Source of the DNA: Ancistrus triradiatus
Taxonomy: Eukaryota; Chordata; Actinopteri; Siluriformes; Loricariidae
Reading direction: 5' to 3'
Assembly: GCA_025084515.1 (NCBI GenBank)
Contig: JAJAGP010003206.1
Location: 1-64,000, forward strand
Length of the DNA: 64,000 nucleotides
Shown here: positions 36,690 to 47,313 of the stretch, one piece after another
Position numbering within the stretch: the first letter of the stretch is position 1
How the letters are laid out: each line of letters opens with the position of its first letter
Position numbers and translations under genes: made by a program
Notes under the pieces: model-generated
Databases searched by the model: none
What the model was told of the DNA's origin: nothing
The model's input: only the letters and a program-made list of their open reading frames with translations

Positions 36690-37340
36690 GGCGGCGTGCA
36701 GAGCATTTTATTGTCCCCTCCAAAAAAAATATAACAGATACAAATAATAACAAATAACCTTAGCCAATAACAAGCAGGACAACTCAGAATATAAAATGGT
36801 AAACAAAACCTGGCATGGGAGCTGAATAACTATGAAGGGCACACAACCAAACTGAGGTAAAAACACAGCGAAAAGAAACCTGGCTGGATAGCCAGAAAAC
36901 ACAAACAGAATAACCGCTAGCTGAAGCTAGGCTAATAGTCCAAAAACACCAAAAGTAATTTCCCCGGAATGGCCGCAACAAAACAGTAGTCCCAGAGGAG
37001 CGTGGCCACAGTGATACAAAGAAACAATAATTCCCACCGGCGTGGCGTGGTGCGCGTAGTGTTAGCTTAGCACTAAGTAGCGTAGCATAACAACATGGTA
37101 TGACAAGGAAATGCGTCCACAACACTCGAAGAAACGAGACGTATGCTACCGCGACACGACTGGGGAAACAAGGAGCTTATATACAAAACCCCCAGCCACA
37201 CTCGACAGTGATTCACAAAAAACAATAATAACGTCCACGCAAACGCGAAACAGTCGGCATTCATCAGAGCGTGGCCATCTTTAGTCCCACAATCGCCGCA
37301 AACAGAACAGAAAACGGGGGGCAGGGCACAGACCCTAACA
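36690..37340 (-). repeat. LTR-like sequence (minus orientation)
   Basis: The minus strand begins TGTTAGGGTCTGTGCCC at 37340, has TATATAAG near 37177-37184, pyrimidine-rich R-like sequence, and GACAATAAAATG (poly(A) signal) near 36705-36716. The exact 3' edge is uncertain; it may extend to about 36650. CGCCAGGTTTTGTTT-like strings are shared with the LTR at 55447-56000. Confidence 0.6.
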
Positions 37341-38251
37341 ACACTTGTGAAGTCCATGCCAGCTCAAGTGCACACAGTTTGCGCAAAAGGGGGAACATAC
37401 ATGTACCAAATATTAAAGTGTATGAATTTTTCAAAGATTCAACTGTTCACTCACATTTTTATTCTGATTTTGTGATTTGTAATGAAAAACATTCAAAGTG
37501 TAAACTCAAAGTGTTAGTATGTTTCACTAGCGGCTTCAAACTTTTGGCCCCCACTGTAAAGTGTTCCTCTCCACCTGGTGTAACAAATTGATGCAATTGT
37601 CATCAGGTTTATGGCATACGGTTTATGCCATAAAATGGAAGTTTTGTCACGGCATAAGTGGGATGTGGCAGCTTTAGAAGAAACGACAGAGCTGGAGAAT
37701 CTAATTATAATAAATAGTGTATGTGAGATCTAAAGCAGACAACTGCAATATGTTCATAGTTAACACGTATGCCTGACTGGAGTCATGTGGATGGAACGAC
37801 ATAAGAGTGGAACACAAACGACTGCAGGGAGTTGTGTCTATCTATTTACAGGGTTTTTAATTTACACCATGGCCAAATTGTTAATTCAGAACTCACAGTA
37901 CAATAATGAAAGCAGACAATCTAGCACACAATGGCAGATGGGCAGTCCAAGATTAAGGGCCAATAATAAAAAGGCAGGAGATGGTATATCAAAACCAGAG
38001 AGCAAAACAATGATAATCACAGAACATACTATGATAATGGCAATCTAAAAGATTCTTATTAATAATACATGAAATGTGTCCCAGGTGTGATAGTGATAGT
38101 GGAAATGAGCAACCTGGTGAGGGTGACCTAACAGATAGAAGGTGAAGATAAGCTTGATACAGAACCCATCCCAACCTCACCATGACCTAAGGCTCCTGAT
38201 GTCAAGCTTCCTCTTCACTGGGGCCTTCCCCTGGTGTAGGGCAAGGCAATC
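37341..38251. other. Spacer with one transposon end
   Basis: 37500-37557 ends CTTCAAACTTTTGGCCCCCA CTGTA, which resembles the right terminus of another Tc1-like family. Nothing else is recognised up to 38251. Confidence 0.45.
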
Positions 38252-39175
38252 CACACTCACCAGCCACTTAATTAAATACACCTGTTCAACTGCTCCTTGA
38301 GGCAACTATCTAATCAGCCAATCACACAGCAGAAATTTGATGCATTGACGTATGTAGACATGGTCAAGATGACCTTCTGAAGTCAAAACCGAGCATCAGA
38401 ATGAGGAAGAAATGTGATTTAAGTGACTTTGTACATGGCATGGTTGTTGGTGATAGATGGGCTGGTCTGAGTACAGTATTTCAGGAAACGCTTATCTACT
38501 GGGATTTTCATGCATGGCCATCTCTAGGGTTTACAGAGAATGATCTGAAAAAGAGAAAATATTCAGTAAGTGTTTGTTTGTTTTCTTTAACGTCGCTATC
38601 AGCATCAATGGCCATTTCAGTGACACACACAAGGTTACAGCTATACACAAAGTTACATCAAGGCTAGTCATTTATATACACACAAGCCAGTGACAATTTA
38701 ATCAATTAACCTAACAAGCATGTCTTTGGACTGTGAGAGGAAACCAGAGTACCCGGAGTAAACGCACGCAGACACGGAGAGGACCCAGGCCACTCCACAC
38801 TGCGATTGAACCCAGGACCTTCTTGCTGTGAGGTAGCGGTGCTACCCACCATGCCACCGTGCCACCCTATTATCCAGTAAGTGGCAGTTCTCTGGGCAAA
38901 AATGCCTTGTTGATGGCAGAGGTTAGAGGAGAATGGCCAGACTACTTTGAGCTAAATGGTTTGAGCTAGTACAAAGGCAACAATAACCACTCCTTATAAC
39001 CAAGATATGAGGAAGAGCATCACTCTAAGCACAACACATCAAACCTTGAAACAGATGGGCTACTGCAGCAGAACATCACACTGAGTGCCACTCCTGAAAG
39101 CTAAGAACAGGCAAGTGAGGCTACAATTCGCATGAGATCATCAAACTTGTACAAGAGAAGATTGGAAAAACGTTG
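38252..39175 (+). mobile_element. Tc1-like remnant, family F4
   Basis: The left end CACACTCACCAGCCACTTAA fits a common fish family whose ends read CTCACYGGCCACTTTATTAG. The transposase N-terminus starts at ATG 38401, with RKKCDLSDFVHGMVVG, and continues after the SINE with AEVRGEWPDYFE-like broken frames. The C-terminal half and right end are missing. A lone right end of this family lies at 57795-57880. Confidence 0.75.
38573..38870 (-). mobile_element. SINE S2 inside F4 element
   Basis: A full-length reverse copy, 298 bp. It is flanked by TATTCAGTAAGTG (38560-38572) and TATCCAGTAAGTG (38871-38883), a 13-bp target duplication with one mismatch inside the F4 transposase. The tRNA-like head is at the right (CACCGTGCCACCC side). 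Confidence 0.88.
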
Positions 39176-39311
39176 CGTTTTCTAATGGTCCTGAAAAGAC
39201 TTCTGATGATGGTCAGTTTCATCTTTGGCCATCTTTGGACCTCTGACAGTCATCAGAGTTGCATGTGCTGCTTTTACACGGTTTTGTTCTAGTCCTCGTC
39301 CACTCATATAA

Positions 39312-40330
39312 TTTCAGACATTTTTGCAAATTTATTGAAAAGGCAAAACTAAAACATTGCATTTACATAAGTATTCAGACCATTTACTCAGTACTTTACT
39401 CAGTACAGCAATTACTTGTATGATACCACAAGGTTTGCAAACCTGGATTGCACTTTGGGGATTTTCTGCCATTCTTCTCTGCAGATCCTCTCAAGCTCTG
39501 TTGGATTGGATGGGGACCGTCAGTGGACAGCCATCTTCAGGTCTCTCCAGAGATGTTCGTTTGGGTTCAAGTCAGGGCTCTGGCTGGACCACTGAAGGAC
39601 ATTGACAGTGTTGTCCCTAAGCCACACCTGTGTTGTCTTGGTTGTATGATTATTGTCATTGTCCTGCTGGAAGGTGAACTTTCGGTCTAACCTGAGGTCC
39701 CAAGCACTCATTCTTTTCATTAAGAATATCTCTGTAACCCTCAACCCTGACCAGCCTCCCCATCCCAGCCACTGGAAAACTCCCCCACAGCATGATGCTG
39801 CCACCACCACAGTAGGGAAGGTATTAGGCAGGTGATGAGTAGTACCTGGTTTCCGTCAGACATGACGCTTAGAATTGAGGCCAGAAAGGCCAGACAATCC
39901 TGTTTCTCACAGTCTGAGTGTCTTGTAGGTGATTTTTTTTGCTAACTCCAGGCAGACTTTCATTTGTCTTTTACTGAGGAGAGGCTTCTGTCTGGCCATT
40001 CTGCCATAAAGCCCAGACTGGTGGAGTGCTGCAGTGATGGTTGACCTCCTGGAAGTTTCTCTCATCTGTACACAGGATATTTGGAGCTCAGCCAGAGTGA
40101 CCATTGGGTTCTTGGTCATCTCTTTTTCAAGGCCCTTCTCCCCTGATTACTTAGTTTGGTGGGGCAGCCAGCCCTAGCAAGAGTCCTGGTTGTTCCATAC
40201 TTCTTCCATTTATGAATTATGGAGGCCACTGTGTTCTTGGGAACTTTCAGTGCAGCAGAATTTTTGTAGCCTTCTCCAAATCTGTCACTCCACAGATTTG
40301 AGAGTAATTTAAATACTCTTGTTGATAGGT
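39312..40330 (-). mobile_element. Tc1-like remnant, family F5
   Basis: Antisense transposase of a salmonid/zebrafish-type Tc1 family. The left part has GCAAATTTATTGAAAAGGC and ATAAGTATTCAGACC near the terminus. Minus-strand coding at 39810-39520 includes SQSPDLNPNEHLWRDLKMAV with the third catalytic residue. The N-terminal part at 40119-39907 reads TKNPMVTLAELQISC. Several frameshifts; the right terminus is missing. Confidence 0.8.
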
Positions 40331-41308
40331 CTTCTGTAATACCACAAAGGGTTTAATGTATTTTTAAGTAAGACTTCCCAAATGTGTTCCTCACCAGGAC
40401 AGCTGTTCCTTGGATTGTCAAATGTCAGCAAAAGGGAGCCAGTAATTTCCCTAATCCTGTTAAGTGGCAGGGCATGCTAGAGCTGTCAGTTCCTTCTCTT
40501 GTACCTGTCTAATGTTATCCAACAGGCTGTTAAACAGGTTATCAGGTGAAGGTTTCTGCAGTAGACTTATGAAATCCATTTTCAAACAGCCTGGACAGAG
40601 CATCCACTCTTGTATTCTTTGAATCTGTTCAGCATGAGAGTGAATTTTAAGTTAATATAGCGTACACTCAAACAAGCTAAAGAGAGGAGGGCCGTATGCC
40701 AGTCAGTGCCTCCATACAAATTGCAGCTGCCAATCACTCCTATTTCATTTCAGTGCCTATTTAGTTTCCTTCAGTCATGGAGGGGAGTCAACAGAGTTGA
40801 AGTTCTTTATGAAGAATGGCTGAACATGTGCAGTTACAGTTAAAGTTTGAGTTTGTGGCTTAGTGGGTTGGTGCTCTTCAATTTACTCCTTCATGTGTGC
40901 TGATTTAAGACCTGCTATATGATTTGCTATACTTTTTGGAGATGTGGTAGAATATAGAATTGGAGATGTGGTAGAGGAAGAATGGCAGAATATCAATGTG
41001 AAGTGTCTTTGAAGGCCCTTGATTTACTGAATAGACATTTTTGTGGAATCTCAAAAACAAAAAACATATCCTTGTAAGATATTGCAATTGCAAGACATGC
41101 ATATTGGCACTTTTCTGTCCATGCATTTAACTAACATGTTCTCAAAGACATGGTGTGGTCATTTCTTTTCAGTCACAGAGATCCAAACACTATTGGACTG
41201 CTTGGAAACTGGTTGATGGAGAAGGAAGCCTACTCTCATAGAAATGTCCAATCTTCATGTTTAAAGAAATGGTGCATTAAATGTTCCTTCATCCAAAAGG
41301 CATCTTTC
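40331..41308. other. Non-genic DNA, no gene seen
   Basis: No recognisable exon, repeat family or RNA gene. Confidence 0.5.
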
Positions 41309-41811
41309 TGTCACGGTTTGCTCTGTTTCCGCCTCAGTTTTGTTTCATCTTGCCTTTTTACCCCGATCCCTTAATTCTCGCAATGTTTTGTTTTCGAGTA
41401 CGGCATGCGCATGGTGTGTGCTCTGCTTCTTCCCCAGGTCCATTGGACAATTTTCGCCACGCCTCGACTCCACTTTTTTTGTCACAGCTGATCCTGATCA
41501 TCCTGTCTACGTACCTGCCACTGGTCCTTCCTGTATCTCGCCATGCATTCTCTGGAATATTCCTGCTTGCTGGAGCACTCCTCAAATGAGGAAGTCAGCC
41601 ACTCGGCGCCGCCATACTCCATTTGTTACCTTGGTTTTTGTTTTCTTGGGGTTTTTTTGTGCCCGTCTCTTGGACTCCCACCGGTACCCTGGACTTTAGT
41701 TACTTTATTATTTCTGTCCTCCAATTTCGGTATCATATTTTACGTTCTTTTCATATTTACCATTTTATAAATAAACCTTTTAGTTTGTGTCCACCTGTTC
41801 ATCTGCATCTA
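41309..41811 (+). repeat. LTR of the collapsed gypsy copy
   Basis: Begins TGTCACGGTTTGCTC, is pyrimidine-rich, and carries AATAAA at 41770-41775. It ends within CATCTGCATCTAAAC. The 3' edge was set by comparison with the end repeat at 42192-42222. Confidence 0.65.
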
Positions 41812-41828
41812 AACTACTAGAAAGAGCA

Positions 41829-42192
41829 GGGGTTGTGTTTTTATTGTGGGAACGCTAACCATGTTGTCTCTTCATGCCCGGCTCACCCAGAAAAGGGGCA
41901 GCTTGTCAGTAAACCTGGGGGCCCTGATGAGCACCACAGAAAGTCTCCCTAAGCCGTGCCTGTTATCACTCACATTACCCGCTGTTCTGTACCTGCTAGG
42001 AGTTACTTGACCCGTGGAGGCACTTATCAACTCAGGAGTGGAGGACAATCCTATGGACCAAGCCCTTGTGTCTCAGCTCGGCAACCAGCTGGAAGCTTTG
42101 GAAACCCTGAGATGTGCGTATGGTCTGAATGGTAGACTGCTTGCCTGCATAACCCACCAGACTCTCGCGATCCCCCTGGTCCTGTGTGGGTT
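41829..42192 (+). pseudogene. Gag zinc knuckle and broken protease
   Basis: From 41830 the frame reads GLCFYCGNANHVVSSCPAH, a perfect C-x2-C-x4-H-x4-C retroviral-type zinc knuckle, and stops at a TAA near 41950. Protease sequence resumes near 42011 with PVEALINSGVEDN. The catalytic D-S-G is N-S-G here, so the active-site Asp is lost. It continues MDQALVSQLGNQLEAL before the deletion junction. Gag packages the RNA and the protease processes the polyprotein; this copy is dead. Confidence 0.85.
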
Positions 42193-42222
42193 TGTTTGTG
42201 TCCACCTGTTGATCTGCATCTA

Positions 42223-42881
42223 GGGTTCCTGTGTAAATTGCCGGTGGGGATCCAAGACCCCCCATAACACTTTCTATGACATTGATGTTGGCAGGTGAAC
42301 AGGGGACTAGTGGTATTTGTAGTTGTTTGATTTGGAAATTGTTCAAATGACCCCAAATCACCCAGCAATTGCTCATTTTTCAGTGAAGAGGAGACAAACC
42401 ATCATTTCTCACCATCATTAGGATATGGAAAGTGCAATGCCATCGAAAATGTGAAGAAATGCCATACAAATTGTTGCAGGGTCACTCCTGTTGTATTTTG
42501 TATTTTTTACCACCAGGACATCCTTTTTTTTCATTGGTGCTGAGGCATGGTGCTGAGCACAAAGGCTGTAGATGCAGGCCTGCTCTGCACTTCATAAGCT
42601 GCTGTGACTTTGGACCAAATCTCCCTTTGAAACCCCTGACCAATATCACATGATTCAATTTCACACTCATGCGGACTGCTGACGTCCGTAATTGCCACGC
42701 TGGGGATAAGCCATGCATTTGCACTCGAACAGAGTGTTAACTTGCTCTCTTGCTTCGACACAAACACACATTTCTGCAGAGGGTGCTACACCTAAGTATG
42801 AAGCCTGTGAATGGGGTGAAAAGGCACAAATAGAATTGGAAAGTCACGTATTACTTGTGAAACTGCTCATCGAAGTTGTTT

Positions 42882-42912
<31 letters not shown>

Positions 42913-43455
42913 GTGTGTTTGTGTGTGTGTTAGAGAGAAATGTCTTTGTGCAGTGTGTTCCTGCAGAGAGAGCCGGAATTACAAGGCAGCAACAGGGGAC
43001 AATAAAAACCGCACAGTTAAAGCTCTGGATTAAATGCTGATTTCCAACTGAAAAGCCTACGGTAATGATGCATGCTACACCAACATAAAGGCCACAAACA
43101 CGCAACATACTTCCCTCTAATTTTCTGTTCATGGTATACATTAATTGCATGCCTGATTAACACAAACTGAAATTCTTCCACAGGCATAACTTGTCAGTTG
43201 GGCTGTTGACCTTTTGAAAGCACTATTTTAGAATCAGACAACTGAATCACAAAAAGGCCAAGATGCTCATATGACTTAGCTGCAGTTTCTTTGCTAATTA
43301 ACTTAAACAAGACACTCATTTCTTCTAAGTTTGCCTGCCACTCTAGAAGATCTGCTAAGTACTGTACAGTATATACAATGATCTAAAATGAACTTAATTT
43401 TGTAGAACGACAAAGCTGTACTGATTTGTATTTACGTACTTTTAAGTATATGTTA
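42223..43455. other. Non-genic DNA with GT microsatellite
   Basis: No gene recognised. A (GT)n tract with a few interruptions lies at 42880-42930. Confidence 0.6.
42880..42930 (+). repeat. (GT)n microsatellite
   Basis: About 25 GT units with GC and TT interruptions. Confidence 0.95.
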
Positions 43456-43622
43456 GGCACTGTGATGGTCTAGTGGCTAAGGTCCAGGGTTCAAATCCCA
43501 CGTCTGCCAAGCTGTCACTCCTTGAGCAAGAGCCTTATCCCACAATTGCTTACATTGTAAGAATGTATCATTTGTAAGTCGCTCTGGATAAGGGCATCTG
43601 CTAAATGACATAAATGTAAATG
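43456..43622 (+). mobile_element. tRNA-derived SINE (family S1)
   Basis: A slightly shortened copy: head GCACTGTGATGGTCTAGTGG, B-box GGTTCAAATCC (43488-43498), core AAGTCGCTCTGGATAAGGGC, and tail AAATGTAAATG. Confidence 0.88.
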
Positions 43623-44099
43623 TTAGATCCTATAATCACCAGTGAAGACAGAAAATACAGTCTGCTATTCACAGGCCAGGTCTTCTTATTTATTTATTTG
43701 AAAAATACCAAGTTTGTTTAGACTTTGGCAGTATTGTTGACTAGGGGATTACATACATTTAAAGACATACATTTAAAGTTGTTATTTACAAGAAACAAAT
43801 TCTGTGTTTACATTGTAAGTTACAGCCTCTGAAATGGATTATTTTGCTGTTGGATGTTGACTTCCCATACCCATACCCATGCATCCCCCCCAAAAATAGA
43901 AATTGTCTAATAATATTAAAATAATTGTCTAAAAGAAAAATAAAAAATAGTCATTCTATAGACTGGTTTTCTGTGAGGATATGTATTGTTATATTAGACC
44001 TGTCATCAATGTTGATAGTTTACTGTAAGGTAAATTTGGAGCTTAAATATTAATATACTTTACTGAATTAATAATAAATCACAACAGCATTATCTAGAG
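43623..44099. other. No feature seen
   Basis: AT-rich DNA with short TTTATTTA runs. Confidence 0.5.
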
Positions 44100-44285
44100 C
44101 AGTGTTTCTCAATCCTGGTCCTGGAGCCCTATCACTCTGCATGTTTTAGTGTTTTCCCTGCTCGCAACACACCTGATCCAATTACTAAGCTCATTAACAA
44201 GCCCGTTACTGGGTTAAAGTTGGTGTGTTTAAACTGGAAAAGCAGTAAAATGTGCAGAGGAGGGGGGCTCCATTGAGAAACACTG
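44100..44285. mobile_element. hAT-like miniature element
   Basis: Terminal inverted repeats CAGTGTTTCTCAATCCTGG (left) and GCTCCATTGAGAAACACTG (right) around 186 bp without coding sequence. The left flank ATCTAGAG fits the hAT target-site consensus nTCTAGAn exactly; the right flank TTAGGGAT is decayed. Confidence 0.75.
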
Positions 44286-44603
44286 TTAGGGATCCGACAA
44301 CAGTTGGGTTCAAGTATCAAGACCTCGTGGTGAATGCTTCAATCCTGCCTTTGGTGTTGACATCACACTGCCCCAACTGCTGGTGTGTTGATCTGGGGAG
44401 CCATCGCATATGACGATCGGTCACCCATAATAGTGATACAAGGGACACTAACAACTCAGCAATATGTTCAGAACATCCTGCAGCCAAGTGTTGCCTTGCA
44501 TGGCAGGGCTTCCAACTGGCATTTTTCAGCAGAAATGTCTCTTCCAGATTGCAACACTTCCTTGTTCTGCCCGTTTGCCAGATTTATTGCCAATCGAGCA
44601 TTT

Positions 44604-45349
44604 CAGAATCAGAATACTTTATTGATCCTTGAGGGAAATTGCAGTCATTACAGTAGCAACCATTTCTATAGAAAAAAAGAAAAAATAAACATTCTAATAT
44701 AACAATTTGCAGGACAAAGTCACAGTAGCTGTTACAGTAGAATGTCAATTAAAAACTGAAAGAAGCAGCTCAGATTATTGCACCACTGGTTTGTTTCTCC
44801 TCAGAATTATTGCACGAGAACTGTATAATTATCTTCCTCCCACAGACGGAACATTGTGTCACCCCTTGAGCGAGGAGTTTGATGACCACAGGTAGGAAAT
44901 GACCTTCTGTGGCGCTCTGTGGTGCATTTTGGTGGGATGAGCCTCGTGCTGAAAGTGCTCCTGTGTCTCATCACCTCATTGTAAAGTGGGTGGTTTCCAT
45001 TGTCCATAATGGCCTGCAGCGTAGACAGCGTCCTCCTCTCAGACACAGCCATCAGCGAGTCCAGCTCCACTCCCACAACATCACCGGCTTTGCTGATCAG
45101 TTTGTTGAGTCTTTTGGTGTCTGTAACCCTCAGCCTGCTGCCCCAGCATGCAACAGCATAGAAAATAGCACTCGCCACCACCAACTCATAAAAGATCCTA
45201 AGCAAAGTCTGACAGATATTGAAGGACCTTAGGCACCTCAGAAAATAGAGCTGACTTTGGCCTTTCCGATAGTGTGTGTCAGTGTTCTTAGGCCAGTATA
45301 ACTTGTTGTCAATGTGCACACCCAGGTATTTATAGTTCTCCACAGACCT
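44604..45349 (-). mobile_element. L2/CR1-like LINE, 3' fragment
   Basis: Read on the minus strand it has the end of the RT-containing ORF, then a 3' UTR ending CAATTTCCCTCAAGGATCAA and TAAAGTATTCTGATTCTG at 44604, the ATTCTG-repeat type of 3' end. It is 5'-truncated, as is usual after incomplete reverse transcription. It is inserted in the Tc1-like element F7. Confidence 0.8.
44807..45343 (-). pseudogene. LINE RT C-terminal fragment
   Basis: 178 codons, open. Contains ENYKYLGVHIDNKLYWPKN, a classic non-LTR RT thumb-side motif, then LRSFNICQTLLRIFYELVV and AVACWGSRLRV. The catalytic FADD is absent because of the 5' truncation. The last about 30 residues are frameshifted relative to the family. 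It is a dead piece of a jockey/CR1/L2-type polymerase. Confidence 0.8.
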
Positions 45350-45490
45350 TTATGGGACCATCTAGGACGCCAGCCCAGCTTTAGGGACCTACAAGTGTGC
45401 AGGCTCTACAGGCCCAGCTGCAACATTTGTGGACAAATGTGCCACAGAATACGATACAAAACCTGTTTGTAATGGTTCATTGGTTGTAAT

Positions 45491-46699
45491 GGTGGTTCAT
45501 TTCCAAATTTGGTTTTGAAAAGTTTTGTAGACCTATTATAATTGATATCGTCACTTACATAAGCTGTTTTTTCATCTCTGAGAAGTTCTCAGTCGCTGTT
45601 TTTTTTTTAAATCCAGTTGTTTTTAATCATTTTGTACCTAGGTCTGGACCTCAATGGACTCATAGCTGGTTATAAGCATATTCGGGTCACCTTTTCAAAA
45701 CAGTTATATTTTGTCCCTTCCACAAACTGTAGTCCAGCTGGCTTGTGCAAAACCCTTCTAATAATAATTGTGTACATGCATGTACAGAATGTGTCACACA
45801 TGCGACGTGTCAGGGAGATGGAGATCAATGTAGGTACAAGTGTGGGTGATGTTCTGTGGGGAAAACCTAGGTCCTGGCATTTATGTAGATTTTAATGATA
45901 ACATCCATAACATCCACCAAAACACTGTTATCGACCAGGTGGTTTTAATGTTTGGACTGATGGTTTTATGTGCTTTTCTGAACAGCTACCAAAATGCAAA
46001 GTAACAACAATTCCCAATATAGTCATTTATAATTCAATATTATATTTTTATCTAGGACTAGCCATATGAAAATCTATCCATATAGCCATACACGTTCAGC
46101 CACTGAATGAAGAAGAAAATGCATGTTTTAAAAACTGCTTCATCTGTTTAAGGGCTGTGTATTATTGCAGAGGTTTATGATAGCACTTCTTATCTTTAGT
46201 CAGCAGAGCAGATTCCATATGACAAGGAGAGAATGAAGGGGTTTGGTTTTCATGTATTGGCCTGTCAGGCCTGATTAAAAAACAGAGAGATGCATCCAGC
46301 TCAGCCTTATGGAAGCAAGACCTCAAATGTGCTTTTGATGAAGACGAATCAGGAAAAGGGCTCAGATACTTTAATTTAACAGACTGTGGATGCTGTACAG
46401 TGAAATTAATTTTAGAGAATGCAGCCCAGGGACAACATGGAAAATATGAGATGATTATTCAGCAACAGCCTCAATGGGAACTGTATGGAATGCATATTAA
46501 GCATCTATTTACACTAACAGAAAATATACATATGACAAGACCTGGTGGATTCGTTGACTTTGAGTATAGTATACTGTTGTAAAAACATGATGCTGAGGAT
46601 GTTTACCGTGATATATACAAGAAAACTGACTGACACAGTACTGACACACGACACTACGTAAACTGACTTCCTTAATGTTATGCATTACATACATCGATT
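45491..46699. other. Non-genic DNA, possible conserved block
   Basis: No gene. 46240-46400 is repeat-free and contains GATTAAAAAACAGAGAGATG; a conserved non-coding element is possible but unproven. Confidence 0.45.
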
Positions 46700-47021
46700 G
46701 GGTGATGTGGTGGCTCGGTGGGTAGTACTGTCACCTCACAGTGAGAAGTTCCTGAGTTCAAGCCCAGGAAGAACTATCTGGGTCCTTTCTGTGTGGAGTT
46801 TGCATGTCCGTGTGGGTTTACTCCGTCTGCTCTTGTTTCCTCCCACAGTCCAAAGACATGCATTAGGTTACCTGATTACACTAAATTGGACTGATCTGAG
46901 TGTATATATGTGAGACAAGTTTTGATATAACCTTGAGTGTTGATGTAACCTTGTGTCTGTCGTTGAATGGCCATTGATGCTGAAGAGTGACATTAATTAA
47001 ACTAAATAAACTAACAAACAC
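46700..47021 (+). mobile_element. tRNA-derived SINE (family S2)
   Basis: Head GGTGATGTGGTGGCTCGGTG, core CTCCCACAGTCCAAAGACATG, then GTCGTTGAATGGCCATTGAT and tail AAACTAAATAAACTAAC. Confidence 0.82.
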
Positions 47022-47313
47022 ACCTTTTATTCGTTAGATACCTGTTAGAAGGATGTTGTGCAATGCTAAGCAGTAAACTGTTTCATACTCTGCCAGCCTG
47101 GACTCTCTCTCCAATATTAAAAGTACACTGGGCCAGATGGCAACACATGTTTGCACAACACTGAGACCATGGCGCTTGGCCACAGTGACCATGGCCACAT
47201 GTAGTGTGCCAACTGCTAATAAACCAGATGTCTGTTACAAAATAATAATGAAGTGTAGTGGATCTTCTCCAGGACATTGTGTTATTGCTACGGATTCTCT
47301 TATATTAACTGTA

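Larger units (their letters stand above)
34290..37340 (-). mobile_element. LTR element, minus strand, repeat-filled interior
   Basis: Read on the minus strand, an LTR-like sequence (37340 to about 36690) is followed by about 2.4 kb that encodes tandem Ser/Pro/Glu-rich repeats and no gag, protease, RT or integrase. The distal LTR is not seen at the left end near 34290, so the copy is truncated or the insertion was partial. No target duplication could be assigned. GC content is well above that of the flanks. Confidence 0.65.
41309..42222 (+). mobile_element. Collapsed Ty3/gypsy copy
   Basis: A near-complete 5' LTR (41309-41811) is followed by the end of gag, the start of the protease, and then abruptly by the last 28 or so bases of an LTR (TTTGTGTCCACCTGTTGATC, 42192-42211; the same string ends the 5' LTR at 41784-41803). 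A single deletion from mid-protease to near the end of the 3' LTR explains this. Poly(A) signal AATAAA at 41770-41775. Confidence 0.8.
44360..45490 (+). mobile_element. Tc1-like remnant, family F7, split by LINE
   Basis: Two halves of one transposase: 44385-44603 (VWGAIAYD-like LIWGAIAYDDRSPIIVIQG, QQYVQNILQPSV) and 45350-45480 (CATCTAGGACGCCAGCCCAG region). A LINE fragment lies between. In the uninterrupted gene the cut falls in the SPIEHIWDHLG catalytic stretch. Termini not found. Confidence 0.7.

Noticed and set aside
43488..43498. tRNA genes at B-box-like sites
   Set aside because: The B-boxes belong to SINE heads; no cloverleaf with paired acceptor stem could be drawn.
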